A DNA stretch of 64,000 nt from Ailurus styani (GCA_002007465.1 LNAC01000339.1:1031276-1095275); one strand, 5' to 3'. Numbered from the stretch's first letter, positions 25,339 through 36,706 are shown. Translations and numbers: made by a program. The notes: generated from the sequence alone by a model not told the origin.

Positions 25339-25833
25339 TTCAGTTAATTTAATAAATGTTTATTGGGCAGCTACTATGTGACAGAATCTGTTCTATTTAC
25401 TGAGGATTCAACAGAGACCAAGAATGATAAAAATCTCTGCCACCATGGAACTTTTGTGTTATTAGTAAGGGAAAACAAACGAAATGCATAAATAATTTAT
25501 ATAGTATGTTAGAAGATAGAAGTTCTATGGAGGAATTTTATCAGGGAAGGTGAAAAGGCAAAATGTGTAAATTGAATGAATAGGGGGAAAAAAGTTTGGT
25601 AATGTGACATTTGACCAAAGACTTAAAGAGGAACAAGAGAAAATAAGGCATATATTTGAAGAAAGAGTCCAGACATATGGAACCCCGAGTTAGAGTCCCT
25701 GAGACCAGAAAGCGAGGAGCTCAGGGGGCTGGAGCAGAAGGGAATAAGTAATATGATATCGGAAAAGTAAGAGGATGAGGGCAGGAAGGTGAGTAGTGGC
25801 CCCGCAAACACTTCATTTTCTTTGCTGAGTCTG
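25339..25833 (-). mobile_element. Antisense L2, first segment (3' UTR side)
   Basis: AATAAATGTTTATTGGGCAGCTACTATGTGACAG, CAACAGAGACCAAGAATGATAAAAATCTCTGCC, TTATCAGGGAAGG, TGTGACATTTGACC and AGGATGAGGGCAGGAAGG are consecutive L2 reverse-complement landmarks. The element resumes at 27853 beyond a MaLR insertion. Confidence 0.88.
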
Positions 25834-26209
25834 ATGGTCTTTGAGGACTGCCGTAATGAAATACCAGAGATTAGATGACTTAGGCCACAGACATTTCTCA
25901 AGGTTCTGGAGGCTGGAAGTCCAACATGAGGATGTCATCAGCATTGGTTTCTCGTGAGGCCTCGCTTCCTGTCTCACAGATGACCACCTTCTTGCTGTGT
26001 TCTCAGATGGCCTTTCCTCTGTAGGTGCACAGAGAAACAGAGAACGCTGGCGTCTCTCCTTACAAGGACAACAGTCCGACAGGTCCGACCCTTCTAACCT
26101 CATTTAACCTTACCTCCTTAAAGGCCTCATCTCCAAATATAGTCACATTGGGGGTTAGGGTTTCGACATATGAATTTTGTGGGAACACATTTCAGCCCAT
26201 AACATTCTG
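25834..26209 (-). mobile_element. MaLR LTR, antisense (end of a partial provirus)
   Basis: GTAATGAAATACCAGAGATTAG, GGTTCTGGAGGCTGGAAGTCC, CTTCTTGCTGTGTTCTCAGATGGC and CACATTGGGGGTTAGGGTTTCGACATATGAATTTTG read as a reverse-complement MLT1/MST-type LTR. It joins internal sequence without a break, so this copy is not a solo LTR. Confidence 0.85.
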
Positions 26210-26519
26210 TCTTCTGTCCTTCCCCCAAATCTGTGTCATTCTCTATGCAAAGTATATTCACCCTCTCCTAAAAGCCCAAAAGTCTTAATCCATTTCAGCA
26301 TGAAATCCAAGTCCAAAGTCTCCTCTAATTATCATCTAAATCAGCTGTTTAGCTGGTGAGACTCCAGGTATGGTTCATCCTGAGGCAAAATTTCTCGCCA
26401 ATTGTAAACATGTGAAAGCAGTCATAATTTGTTTCTCAAATACAGTGGTGAGATGGGCAAAGGAATTTTCTTCTAAAAGACACAAGAAAGAAAGAAAGAA
26501 AGAAAGAAGGAAGGAAGGA

Positions 26520-26582
<63 letters not shown>

Positions 26583-26599
26583 GAAGGAAGAAAAAAGGA

Positions 26600-26655
<56 letters not shown>

Positions 26656-26667
26656 AGGAAGGAAGGA

Positions 26668-26735
<68 letters not shown>

Positions 26736-26743
26736 AAAAAGGA

Positions 26744-26799
<56 letters not shown>

Positions 26800-27852
26800 A
26801 GGAAGGAAGAGAAAGAAAGAAGAAAAGAAAAGAAAAACGAAAAGAAAAGAGGGAGGAAGGAAGGAAGGAAGGAAGGAAGGAAGGGAGGAAGGAAGGAAGG
26901 AATGCCGGAAGGAGCTCTCAAACAAGGCCAAAACTTAACAAAACAAGTTCCATTAGATCTTAAAGCTTGAGAATAATCCTCTCTGGTTGTATGCTCTGCC
27001 CTTTGTCCCCACTAGGGTGGCAGTGCCACCCCCACAGCCCTAGGTTTCTGTCCTGTTCTATAGGCTCTTTAAAATGGCCCCATGCCCATGGCATTTTCAA
27101 GGGCTGCCTAGCCCACTCAAACCCAGGAGTTGCTTCACCCTCTGAAACTGGAGGAAATAGCCTTGCCCCCTGGGCCTGTATGCTCTGGATCTCTGCTGGT
27201 AGTGGCAACCATGATGATCTCTGGGTCCTTCAGGTTCCCTTTTTTTGAAGGATAAAGCATACTTATAGCTGAATAACTCTACTGTCTCATCCTGCCAAAG
27301 AGACAGCTGATTAAACCCATGGGTATCTCTTTATGGAGTGATTATCCAGTCACATCCTTGGTGTTCTTTCCAGAGGATGCTTTCATTTTTTACAATATAG
27401 ATGGGCTGATAATTTGTCCAAATCTTTAAGTTCTGGTTCCTTCTCACTAAACAGTTTCTTCCTTAGTTCATCTCTCTCCTCTCTTTTGACTGTGAGTATT
27501 AAAGACAACCTTGCTGCACCTTCAACATTTTGCTTAGAAACATTTTCTGCTAAATATCCAATTTCATAGCTTATAAGTTCTCCCTTTCACAAAAGAATAG
27601 ATCACAACTCAACCACACTCTTTGCCACTTTATAGTACAAATCACCTTTCCTCCAGTTTCTAATAACATGTTTTTTATTTCCATCTGAGACCTCACCAGA
27701 AACACCCTTAATGTTCATATTTCTACCAGCACTCTGTTCATGATGATATATATATTCTCTGAGATGATAGGATAGCTCTTCTCTTTCTGCACTCTCACCA
27801 GAATTGCCTTTAGCATTCATATTTTGACCAATAACACAATTCAGTCCACAAC
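26210..27852 (-). mobile_element. MaLR internal region, antisense, interrupted by purine microsatellite
   Basis: AAAAGTCTTAATCCATTTCAGCATGAAATCCAAG, GGTATGGTTCATCCTGAGGC, ATTAGATCTTAAAGCTTGAGAATAATC and CACTCTTTGCCACTTTATAGTACAAATCACCTTTCC are recalled MaLR/THE1-type internal landmarks in reverse complement. MaLRs lack functional retroviral genes, and no frame is preserved here. Confidence 0.8.
26485..26905. repeat. (AAAG)n/(AAGG)n polypurine tract, about 420 bp
   Basis: Almost pure purine on the + strand with a few interruptions. The tetranucleotide lacks stops in several frames, which produces long lysine/glutamate-rich and serine/phenylalanine-rich open frames on the two strands. These are not proteins. 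Confidence 0.98.
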
Positions 27853-29030
27853 AGACAGATAACTGGAATGTTTTGAGCAGAATAGCAATGCAATCGGACT
27901 TATTTTATTAGGATTACTGTGGCTTCTATGTTGAGAATTGATTGCAGAGGACAAGAATGGCAACAGGTGAAACAGTTAAGAAGCTCTAAAAACAAAGTAA
28001 AAAAAATTACTTATATTGGATGTGGAGTGTAAGAAAAAGCAAGAATCTAAGGGTGATTTCAAAGATTTTGGTTTGAGCAGATTGGAAGTACCAGTTATCA
28101 TTGATTGAAATTAGGAAGACTGACAGCAAAGAACATTTGAGTAGCTATAATGAGTTCTTATTCTACACATTAAGGTTGAGGTAGGTATTAGACAGCACCA
28201 TGGAGATGCTGAGCAGGAATTTGTATATGTGTACCTGCAAATTAGTGGAAAGATATGGGAGTGATCTATGCCTATAATTCAGGGAAGAGTTGTCTGCTTT
28301 TAACTGTACATTTGAAACCATGAAATGTGATGAAATCACTGTAGAAGTAAAGTAGAAAAAGAAGATGTCTAAGGAGCCATCCCTGAGATGCTCTAACATC
28401 AGGAGGTTGGTGAGATAGGGAAGGACGAGCAGAGCTGACTGGGGGAAAAGGTCAGTGAGGGACAGAACCAGAAGAGTGTGATATCCTGGAAGCAAAGTAA
28501 AAGTGTGTCAAGGAGAAGAAAATGATCAACTATGTCAAGTATTGGGTAGTAGATTAAGTGAAATGGAGACTGAAAACTGATCAGTAGCATGTGGGTCATT
28601 GTGGAGTAATGAGCGAGAAGGTGATGCATGCGAGTAGTGCTGCCAGAAATCTAATCATAGAGAACCAATGAGAAGGATATTAAGACAATTGGATCTGTGA
28701 AAATAGACACTATTTTGAGAAGTTTTACTGTAAAAATGGTACAGTATTTGGAGAGGGAAGAGGTCTCAAGAGGTTTTTTGTTGTTGATGTTGTATTTCTG
28801 TTTCTGTGTTAGTTGTTTTCTTTTTAAGATTGAAGAAATTACAGCACATGTTATGGGAATGATCCAATAAAGGTGGAACACCGGATGATTTAAGAGAATC
28901 CAGGAGAATTATGTAATGAATCCCTTGAGTAGTTGGAAAGAATGGTGTTTAGTACTCAGTAGTTTCTGCATAGCAACAGAGGGTCATCTTCATTAACAAG
29001 GAAGAAACCAAAGCATAAGGGCACAAAGGA
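27853..29030 (-). pseudogene. Antisense L2, second segment with ORF2 reverse-transcriptase remnant
   Basis: The minus strand reads ILDIVDHFLLLDTL and CFQDITLFWF (about 28430-28570). These correspond to the CR1/L2 RT block usually like FDTVDHSLLLETL..GFQDTTLSWF. Further on, HFMVSNVQLKADNSSL aligns with the block that normally carries YADD, so the catalytic motif is degraded to KADN. The two blocks are in different frames. Continuous L2 resemblance runs to about 29.0 kb. Retroposition competence is gone. Confidence 0.88.
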
Positions 29031-29079
29031 TTGCATGTAGAAAGAAAGCAAATGATTTTGATTGTAAGTGGATATGAAG

Positions 29080-29278
29080 GGGTGCCTGGGTGGCTCAATC
29101 AGTTAAGTGTCCAACTCTTGATCCTGGCTAAGGTCATGATCTCAGGGTCGTGAGATTGACCCCTGTGTCAGGCTCTGCTGAGTGTGGAGCCTGCTTAAGA
29201 TTCTCTCTCTTCCCTTCCCTCTGCACCACTCACACATGCACACACATGAGCTCTCTCTCTCTCTCTCTTAAAAAAAAA
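29080..29278 (+). mobile_element. Can-SINE, older subfamily, with target duplication
   Basis: Head GGGTGCCTGGGTGGCTCAAT, TCCAACTCTTGATCCTGGCT, CTCAGGGTCGTGAGATTGAC, a (CT)n run and poly-A. Flanks AAGTGGATATGAAG (29066-29079) and AAGTGGAATATGAAG (from 29279) are the diverged duplication. Confidence 0.95.
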
Positions 29279-29334
29279 AGTGGAATATGAAGATGTGAGT
29301 AATGTGTTATAGGGACAAAGAAAAGGGATGGGGA

Positions 29335-29510
29335 GAGCAGTGAACTAGGATTTTTGAGCACCTACAAATTATCAGAGATTCTGCCAATGATTGAGAACAC
29401 AGATCAATACAAGATGTTTTTCCCTACGTTCAAGAGGCACACAGTGTAATAAAGCAGGCCAATGAATATACAGGTTTAATAATGTAGAGAGGTAAGTCTA
29501 GGTGCAGCTG
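29335..29510 (-). mobile_element. Probable L2 fragment, antisense
   Basis: TTTGAGCACCTACAAATTATCAGAGATTCTGCC.. ATCAATACAAGATGTTTTTCCCTACGTTCAAGAGGC follows the L2 end in reverse complement, diverged. Confidence 0.55.
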
Positions 29511-29794
29511 TTTACACAAACTGTATACATTCCTGTCAGGAATGCATTCTTGGACAAACTCACAAAAACAGGATTGAAAAGGATTATAAGGGCAGAGTAC
29601 CAATAATTCTCCCTTGCTCTGTGAGCTACTAGGTTTTCTCTGTGGAATATGTTTCTCTTCTCAGTTTGTTTAATAAATCTCTATTGTTTCCTCTTTCTTT
29701 TCTTTTGTTTCCTCTTTTTTGCCTGTATAGACTTGGAGACAAAAATTTCCCTTAAGTCAGAATCAGCTCGTTGAACCCTAGATTCCCTGTTAAT

Positions 29795-29962
29795 AGCTAA
29801 GCTATTTGAGCAAATTAATGAAATTGCCTCGGTCTCCCCATCAGCAAAATGGAAATAATATCTCACATAAATATTGTGAAGGTAAAGTTCTTTAATATGT
29901 AGAAGTCTTTAGAAGACTGCCTGGCACATAAGGAATATATCATCAGTATTAGTTATTATATA
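29795..29962 (+). mobile_element. MIR 3' part
   Basis: GCCTCGGTCTCCCCATCAGC AAAATGGAAATAATA.. ATTGTGAAGGTAAAGTTC.. GACTGCCTGGCACATAAGGAATATATC.. TTAGTTATTAT. Confidence 0.82.
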
Positions 29963-29969
29963 GCCTGCT

Positions 29970-30390
29970 GTTTTATTGCATGTCATTGTCTTTTATATTT
30001 TCCACTCAGTGTCTTAGCTTTCTTCACCATCTTCCTTTTTTATAATCTTTTTGTCTTACTCTTTAGTAGGAGTTCATTTTTTTAATGTTGACTCTTTGCA
30101 CCTTTTTTTTTTCATATTTAAGATGATCCCTCATCATGAACTTTCTCTTTCTAAAAAAAGTCTAACTTTTTTTTTTCTGTTGCTGTCTATCTTTGGGCTA
30201 ACTGTGGGCCTTCTCTGCTTCACTAAATCTGATTCTACCTGCTAAATGGGCTAGAGTCTGTGGCAATATCAAAAAGCCAGTCACCACTTCAGGGGAAGCT
30301 CTTACACCCCCAGCTGTGCTGTTTGCTTTATATGAAGAGAAAACACCGGGGTGTGGCAGTGTGTGAATCTTTTGGTTTTTGTGTCCTTTA
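29970..30390. other. T-rich intron stretch, nothing recognised
   Basis: Several T runs between 30010 and 30180. No gene seen. Confidence 0.45.
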
Positions 30391-30406
30391 ACATTGGCCA
30401 TTGGTG

Positions 30407-30594
30407 GAGGACCTGGGTGGCTCAGTCGGTTAAGCATCTGCCTTCAGCTCAGATCATGAACTCCAGGTCCTGGGACAGAGCCCCGCATTGGGCTCCCTGC
30501 TCAGTGGGAAGTCTGCTTCTCTCCCTCTCCCTCTGTGTGTATGCCCTCTATTGCTCTCACTCTCTCTCAAATAAATAAATAAAATCTTAAAAAA
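30407..30594 (+). mobile_element. Can-SINE
   Basis: ACCTGGGTGGCTCAGTCGGT, TTGGGCTCCCTGCTCAGTGG, tail CTCAAATAAATAAATAAAATC. ATTGGCCATTGG-like sequence flanks both ends. Confidence 0.95.
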
Positions 30595-31004
30595 TATTGG
30601 TCATCGATTGGCTAATGTTAAGGACACATATACTTTTTTTTTAAGTGACAGGGAGTGACACCTAATAAAAAAAGCATAGATATTTTGTACTTGAGCACAT
30701 TCTGTAACTAGATACTACAGCAATTCAGCTTAAACAAAATAAACCCTGTTTAGTTTTTCTCAAGATACTCTGTAAAGATGATCAGCACAAATAGAAAACT
30801 TATGACAAAGTTTATGGTGCAGGCTACCTAATTATAGAAGAGGAGTCAGTACCCAGAAAGTGTTTTTAAAAGGAAACAAAGACAACTAGACATATTAAGA
30901 GAAATGTATACATTATTCAGAATTATTTTTAAAATTCCCCTGGAAAATAACTACAATATGACTGCTAGAACTATTCAGTGCGAGAGTATGTAATTCTAGT
31001 TCTA

Positions 31005-31262
31005 TAAAACTAATATTTATCAAGTTTGTCATTTATGTCAGGTAATATTCTGTTCTGTACACATGCTATCTCATCTATTCTTGCCAAAAAAGCAAAACAA
31101 AACAAAATAATCATTATTGTGTAGGTTCTATAATTATCCCAAGAAAATTGTATGAGAAAATACCAAGGACCGTGAAGTTTAAATCATTTGTTCAATGTCC
31201 AATGAATGGTAAGTGACAGAATTTCAAGGCTGCCTACCTCCAGGATCCTTGGCCTTAAACTA
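31005..31262 (-). mobile_element. MIR, antisense, diverged
   Basis: TAATATTTATCAAGTTTGTCATTTATGTCAGG, CACATGCTATCTCATCTATTC, GTTCAATGTCCAATGAATGGTAAGTGACAGAATTTCAAGGC and a CCTTGGCCTTAAACTA end. An AAAACAAAACAAAAT run is inserted. Confidence 0.7.
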
Positions 31263-31269
31263 CAGATGG

Positions 31270-31945
31270 GACACTTTTTTGTATTTGAACCTCATTTCCA
31301 TGACTCACTGGCTTACAGCTTACATATCGGGCACATGTTTTAGTGTGCCAAACACTAGGTGAGACCTAATATTGCCACTTATTATCTGCTTATTTTCAAA
31401 TTTTAATAATTAATATTTATTCTCAGATTTTAATAATTTAAAATTAAGTTAAAAAGTCCTAGTTCACAACGTGACTGTAAGAAATAAATGAGGTAATGAA
31501 TATTTAAGTATTTGAGGACTATTTTCTTCTGTACTTTAATATCCCTCTCTGTCTTTCTGCAAACAATTCTGGTTGGTCCAAAGTCCCTTCTTCTCCCCTT
31601 TAGTGATACAACAAATTCTTTCTTCTGCCATCCAACAAATATTTGTAGCGAGCTCCAATGATATAAGTATCTTTTGTAAAAAATTACTAATTCATGCCCC
31701 CTACCCTTCAGCCCCTAATAATCTATACCATGCCCTTATATTAAACCTGTGGCCTTTAAAAAAAAATCTTCCCTAGCACTCCAGGCAAAATACCCTTCAA
31801 CTGTTTTATAATTTAATAGGTATCCTGTCATTTGGTACTGAGCAATATATTACTCCCTTTGTGATATCTCTTTGTTCTTGCATGGCCCCTGGCTCACCAG
31901 GAGATTGTAGGAGAATGTGACATCTGCCTTGCTAAAGACAGAATG
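31270..31945. other. Intron stretch, nothing recognised
   Basis: No gene or repeat family named. Confidence 0.45.
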
Positions 31946-31950
31946 GTGCC

Positions 31951-32172
31951 ACGGCACTTGGGTGGCTCAGTGATTTGAGCATCCGACTCTTGGTTTCAAC
32001 TCAGGTCTTGATCTCAGGGTCCTAAGATCCAGCCCCAAGGCCAGTTCCACACTCAGCAAAGAGCCCTCTTAACACTCTCTCCCTCTCCCTCCGCCCCTCC
32101 CCAACAGCATGCACACATGTGCAAGTGTGCTCTCTCTCTCAAATAAATAAATAAGTCTAAAAAACAAAGGGA
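31951..32172 (+). mobile_element. Can-SINE, older subfamily
   Basis: CACTTGGGTGGCTCAGTGAT, CCGACTCTTGGTTTCAACTC, CTCAGGGTCCTAAGATCC, tail CTCAAATAAATAAATAAGTC. Flanks AGACAGAATGGTGCC and AGAAAGAACAGTGCC are the diverged target duplication. Confidence 0.93.
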
Positions 32173-32179
32173 GAGAAAG

Positions 32180-33115
32180 AACAGTGCCCTTGTAATTGAC
32201 AGATATTTACCAACTTTCTGATGGCTAAAATTAACCTACTCTGGAATTCATTTTGAAAAATTCTCCCAATGTGCCATTATTCACTGTATTAAAACAAGCA
32301 AGTTGATCACTGGCTTTTAACCTCACTTCATTTTCTAGATTATTTAAACATGATGAAAAGACACAAAATCAACATTGTTTGGAGATGGGTTAAAAAAGAG
32401 CACTGATTTTATCTATCATTACTTCTGAAATTAAGGGGGGAAAACAGATTAAAGATAAAACTGTACGTAGGCAGAGTATCATCTTCTCCAGAGCATCTTG
32501 CATGCTTCCCAAGGAGATGTGTAAACAATCGCTCTCACTAAGCACTGACTGAAACATGCCCGAGGCTCTATGTCGCCTCCTAAGACTGGGGTGGGGGGCG
32601 CGTCATGGTGGTGGAGAACACAGAGAAAAGGCATCCATACACTTGGAAGGAAAAGTGTATAGATGTATGTGGTGGCCAGAGACAGGAGATTAGATGGAAA
32701 TTCAGCTAACCAAATGTTTGGCAATTAAAATTTAGAACTGTATTAATATGCAGTCAAGAGAACAAAGTTAGCATCAGTATTGCTGCAAAAGCTAGATTTT
32801 CATGACCAAAAGTTGGTTTCTCTGAGACCTATGTGTGCACAGAGAAATGCACCATTTCTCTAGAACTAAATGAGACTTTAAAATGATCCCCAAAGGCTAG
32901 TCTGGGTCTAAATTATAACTGTTCTTTCTTTCAAAGTTTACCAATAAAGAAAACACTGCTCCCTTCCTAGTTTCCAAATAGTTTGGGGAAAGTATATCTT
33001 TTTGTTGCCCTATTTGATGTTTGATGACAAGCACCATTGAACTTAACTAGAAATGAAGTCAACAAAAAATTAATGTTTTCCATTGTATGTTATTTTTTCA
33101 TTTATATGAAAACTT
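32180..33115. other. Intron stretch, nothing recognised
   Basis: No gene or repeat family named. Confidence 0.45.
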
Positions 33116-33120
33116 GTTAT

Positions 33121-33220
33121 ACTATATATTAATTAATTAATTAATATAACATATAGGTATATGTAAATTATATATAACTGATATTTTTCATAGTTACATA
33201 TGTGTATATATATATATAAC
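33121..33220. repeat. (TTAA)n/(TA)n low-complexity tract
   Basis: TTAATTAATTAATTAATATAAC then several TATATA runs. Confidence 0.85.
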
Positions 33221-34080
33221 TCAATGATCATTTACTTGCGTAATTGCTGCATGTCACACAGAATTATTGAGAGAAACAGGAAAAGTGTAAAAATGAAGAG
33301 GAAACAGAAAATGAATAGATTGTATGCAAACGCAGTAAGTAATTATAAGAGAAAGAAAACAGGAAATAGGAAGAAGATGGTAATGAAGAAAATAGGAAGG
33401 AAGATTAGATTGAACATTCCCACGAGGATGGGAAAAGGGGAAAGAACTATTAGAGAGAAAACTGGTTATAAGGCTGGAAAATTGGAATGATTTTGGTTCA
33501 TTTTATAGTGATTTCATTTTCATTTAGTAATATGTTACTATTTGTGATTTTGCCATAGTTTTTATTAAGACAATTTTTATTAATAATGCCAGCTAACACC
33601 TCCGTAGCATTCACTTTACAAAACTATCCTTTCATTCAAGCATCACATCTCATTTACAGATTCACCACACCTTATGAAATAGGGGCCCTTTTAACCGAGA
33701 TTTTATTTAAAAATTCATTATGTTTTTTGAATTTTGAAAATACAGGTAACTTAAAACAATATCAGCATCAATATACCAACACACAAATTTAACTACTTGA
33801 TAATATTGATTCACTCAACTTTAAAAAAATGGAAATAATATGTAAATACAGCTAACCATTTAATCCTTCTATTTCCCTCCCATGATTCCTATCGACTCTT
33901 AGTGTGTATCTCACCTATACATGTTGATACATACATGTAACCATCATAATTTACAGAATATTTTATATATTCCTAATATTTTTATTAATGGTGTCACACT
34001 TTCAGACTGTATCATTCTTTCCCAATTCTTTCCCAATTGGTGTGTTTTTTTTCTCCATTGAACATTTGTTAATTCTGAAA
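33221..34080. other. AT-rich intron stretch, possibly old L1
   Basis: A Lys/Arg-rich open frame to 33490 is a by-product of A-rich DNA. The part from 33840 to 34080 has L1-like texture, but no landmark convinced me. Confidence 0.35.
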
Positions 34081-34143
34081 TTTTAAAAGATCAATAAACA
34101 TAATCTTATGTTTTTATCTTTCTATTTCATATTATTTTGTATT

Positions 34144-34349
34144 TTTAAAGATTTATTTATTTATTTGAGAGAGAGAGCAAGTGAACACACCAGCAGGAGG
34201 GGCAGACGGAGAGCGAGAGAGAATCTCAAGGTGACTCTGCACTGAGCATGGAGCCTGATGTGGGGCTTGATCTCGCAACCCTGAGATCACTGCCTGAGCC
34301 AAAAACCAAGATTTGGATGCTTAACCGACTGTGCCACCCAGACTGCCCT
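34144..34349 (-). mobile_element. Can-SINE, antisense, inserted at the L1 end
   Basis: TTAAAGATTTATTTATTTATTTGAGAG, ATGGAGCCTGATGTGGGGCT, head complement ACTGTGCCACCCAGACTGCCC. TTATTTTGT-TTTTGTA-like sequence lies on both sides. Confidence 0.93.
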
Positions 34350-36010
34350 TATTTTGTTTTTGTATTTTTACTTTTAGAGCAGTTTGAGGGTCACAGCAAA
34401 ATTGAAGGGGAGTTACGGAGATTTTTCATGTACTCCCTGCCCCCACGTGTAGCCAGCCTCTTCTATTATCAACATCCCCCACCAGAGTGGTGCATTTTTT
34501 CCAACTGATGAACCTACATTGACACATAATAATCACACAAAGTCTATAGTTCACATTAACGTTTACTCTTAGTATTGTATATTCTGTATTTGGAAAATGT
34601 GTAATAACATGTATCCATCATTATAATATCATACGGAATATTTCCACTACCCTAAAATTCCTCTGGGCTCTGCCTGTTCATTCCTCTTCCCATCCTCTTA
34701 ACCCCTGCCTGGTAACCACTTAATCTTTTTACTGCCTCCATATTTTTCCCTTATCCAGAATGTCATATAGCTGGAATCATAATAATAATACTGTACTAAT
34801 ATCATTTAGCCTTTTCAGATTTGTTGCTTCCACTTAGAAATATGCATTTGAGGTTTCATCATGTTTTTTTCATGGTTTGATAGTTCAGTTCTTTTTAGCA
34901 GTGAATAATATTCCATCATCTGGAAGTACACTCTTTATTCATACACTCACCTAGTGAAAAATATCTTTGTTGCTTCCACGTTTGGGCAATTATGAATAAA
35001 GTCAGTGTAAATGGGTACAGTATTTGTATAGACATAAGTTTCCAACTCCTTTGAGTAAACAACAAAGAGTATGATTGCTGTATCACATGCTAAGGGCATA
35101 TTTAGGTTTGTAAAATAAACCAACCAACCAAACAAACAAACAAACAAAAAACTGCCTTTCAAAATAGCTATACCATTTTGCATTCCTACCAGCAATGTGT
35201 GAGAGTTCCTATTTTTCCATATCCACTCCAGCATTTGGTATTGTCGGTATTCCATATTTTGGCCAGTTTAATAGGTGTGCAATTGTATTTCATTATTCCT
35301 TTAATTTACATTTCCCTGATGACATATAATGTGGAGAAGCTTTTCATATGCTTATTTGCCAACTATAAATCTTCTTTGGTGAGAGTGTCTGTTAAGGCCT
35401 GTGACCTATTTTTTAGTAGGGTTGTTTGTTTTCTTATAGTTGAATTTTCAGAATTCTTTGTATATTTTGAGTAACAGTTCTTGATCAGATGTGTCTTTTG
35501 CAAACATTTTTCCCAGTCTGTGGTTTGTGTTCTAATTCTTTTGACATTGTCTTTTGCCCAGCAGAAGTTTTTAATTTTAATGAGGTCCAGCTCATCAGTT
35601 TTTCTTTCATGGATTGTGCCTTTGGTGTTTTACCTAAAAAGTCATCACTATACCCATTGTCATCTATGACAATGGTTTTTCTTCTATGTCATATTCTAGG
35701 ATTTTTTAAATTCGCATGTTACATTAGGTCTACAATCCATTTTGAGTTAATTTTTGTGCAGGGTGTAAGGCTTATGTCTACATTCTTTTTATTTATTTAC
35801 TTCTTTAACATGTGGATGTCCATTTGTTCATTGAAAAGACTGTCTTTGCTCCATTCTGTTGCCTTGGCTTCTTCGTGAAAGATCAGTTGACTGTATTTAT
35901 GTGGGTCTATTTCTGAGCTCTCTATTCTATTTCATTGATCCATTTGCCTGTTCTTTGGCTATTAATTATCTTTTTGCACTCCAGGTTTCATTTTTTAGAG
36001 TAGTAGATAT
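34350..36010 (-). mobile_element. Old L1 3' end, antisense (3' UTR and ORF2 C-terminal part)
   Basis: Ordered L1 landmarks in reverse complement: AGAGCAGTTTGAGGGTCACAG, CACCAGAGTGGTGCA, TTGACACATAATAATCACAC, GTGAATAATATTCCATCATC, GGCAATTATGAATAAAG, CATTTTGCATTCCTACCAGC, TTAATTTACATTTCCCTGATGACATA, CCCAGTCTGTGGTTTGTGTTC. An AACC/AAAC run is inserted at 35122-35152. The ORF2 frame is broken. Confidence 0.92.
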
Positions 36011-36060
36011 TAATACATATAGACTGAGTTAAAACATTTTGTCTGCAGTATAGTATACTG

Positions 36061-36303
36061 TTGTATAACCTAATAGTTTATAAACCCATGGGCTTTAAGG
36101 GTTTATCCAGATTTTTGCTTTTTACCCACTATATTATCTTTGATAGATTTCCTTGTGCATACGTGAGATTTTCTCTAGCACTTGTATAACCTAACAGTTT
36201 ATAAATCCATGGACTTTTAGGATTTATCCAGATTTTTGTTTTTTTTCAAACTGTATTATCTTTGATAGATTTCCCTGTGCATGTGTGAGAATTTCTCTAG
36301 CAC
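36061..36303. repeat. Diverged tandem duplication, period 121 bp
   Basis: Copy 1 at 36061-36181 and copy 2 at 36182-36303 share TTGTATAACCTAA, TAGTTTATAAA, TTTATCCAGATTTTTG, ATTATCTTTGATAGATTTCC and TTTCTCTAGCAC in the same order, with scattered substitutions. Confidence 0.93.
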
Positions 36304-36700
36304 AGAGGTTCTCAACCATGTAAACCTAGTGAAATCATCTGGAAAGCTTTTGAATACTATATATAAATGGCAATTCAGTTTGTCTGGAGTAGGGCATTGG
36401 AATATATTAAGAACATCCCCAGGGTGGGTGGGTAGCTTAGTCAATTAAGCATCTTCCTTCAGCTTACGTCATGATCCCAGGGTCCTGGAATTGAGCCCTG
36501 CATCAAGCTCCCCGCTAAGGTGGGAGCCTGCTTCTCCGTCTCCCTCTGCTCCTCCCCCCAACCCCCATTTATGCACTCTTACTCTCTCTCTCTCTCTCTC
36601 TCTCTCAAATAAATAACTAAAAAAATAAATAAAATCTTTTAAAAAAAGAACATCCCAGGTTTTCCTAATGTGCCTCCAGTCTTGAGAACCACTACTCTTG
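36300..36700. mobile_element. MER5-like DNA transposon, split by SINE
   Basis: It begins AGAGGTTCTCAACCATG and ends GTCTTGAGAACCACTACTC. These are inverted terminal sequences of the MER5/Charlie type (GGTTCTCAA / TTGAGAACC). The Can-SINE at 36421-36645 lies inside it. Confidence 0.75.
36421..36645 (+). mobile_element. Can-SINE inside a MER5-like element
   Basis: GGGTGGGTAGCTTAGTCAAT, CATGATCCCAGGGTCCTGGA, (CT)n, tail AATAAATAAAATC. AGAACATCCC duplicates at 36410-36419 and 36647-36656. Confidence 0.94.
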
Positions 36701-36706
36701 TCTTGG

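Noticed and set aside
26370..26963. Long open frames (197, 161 and 152 residues) rich in Lys/Glu/Arg on + and Ser/Phe/Leu on -
   Set aside because: They are translations of the AAAG/AAGG microsatellite, which lacks stops in several frames. There is no domain or family resemblance.
33200..33490. Lys/Arg-rich 96-residue open frame
   Set aside because: A by-product of A-rich intron DNA, with no recognisable domain, no splice or promoter context and no family match.
35489..35878. 129-residue open frame on the + strand
   Set aside because: It lies antisense within an old L1 ORF2/3' end. The hydrophobic residues reflect T-rich complement, not a membrane protein.
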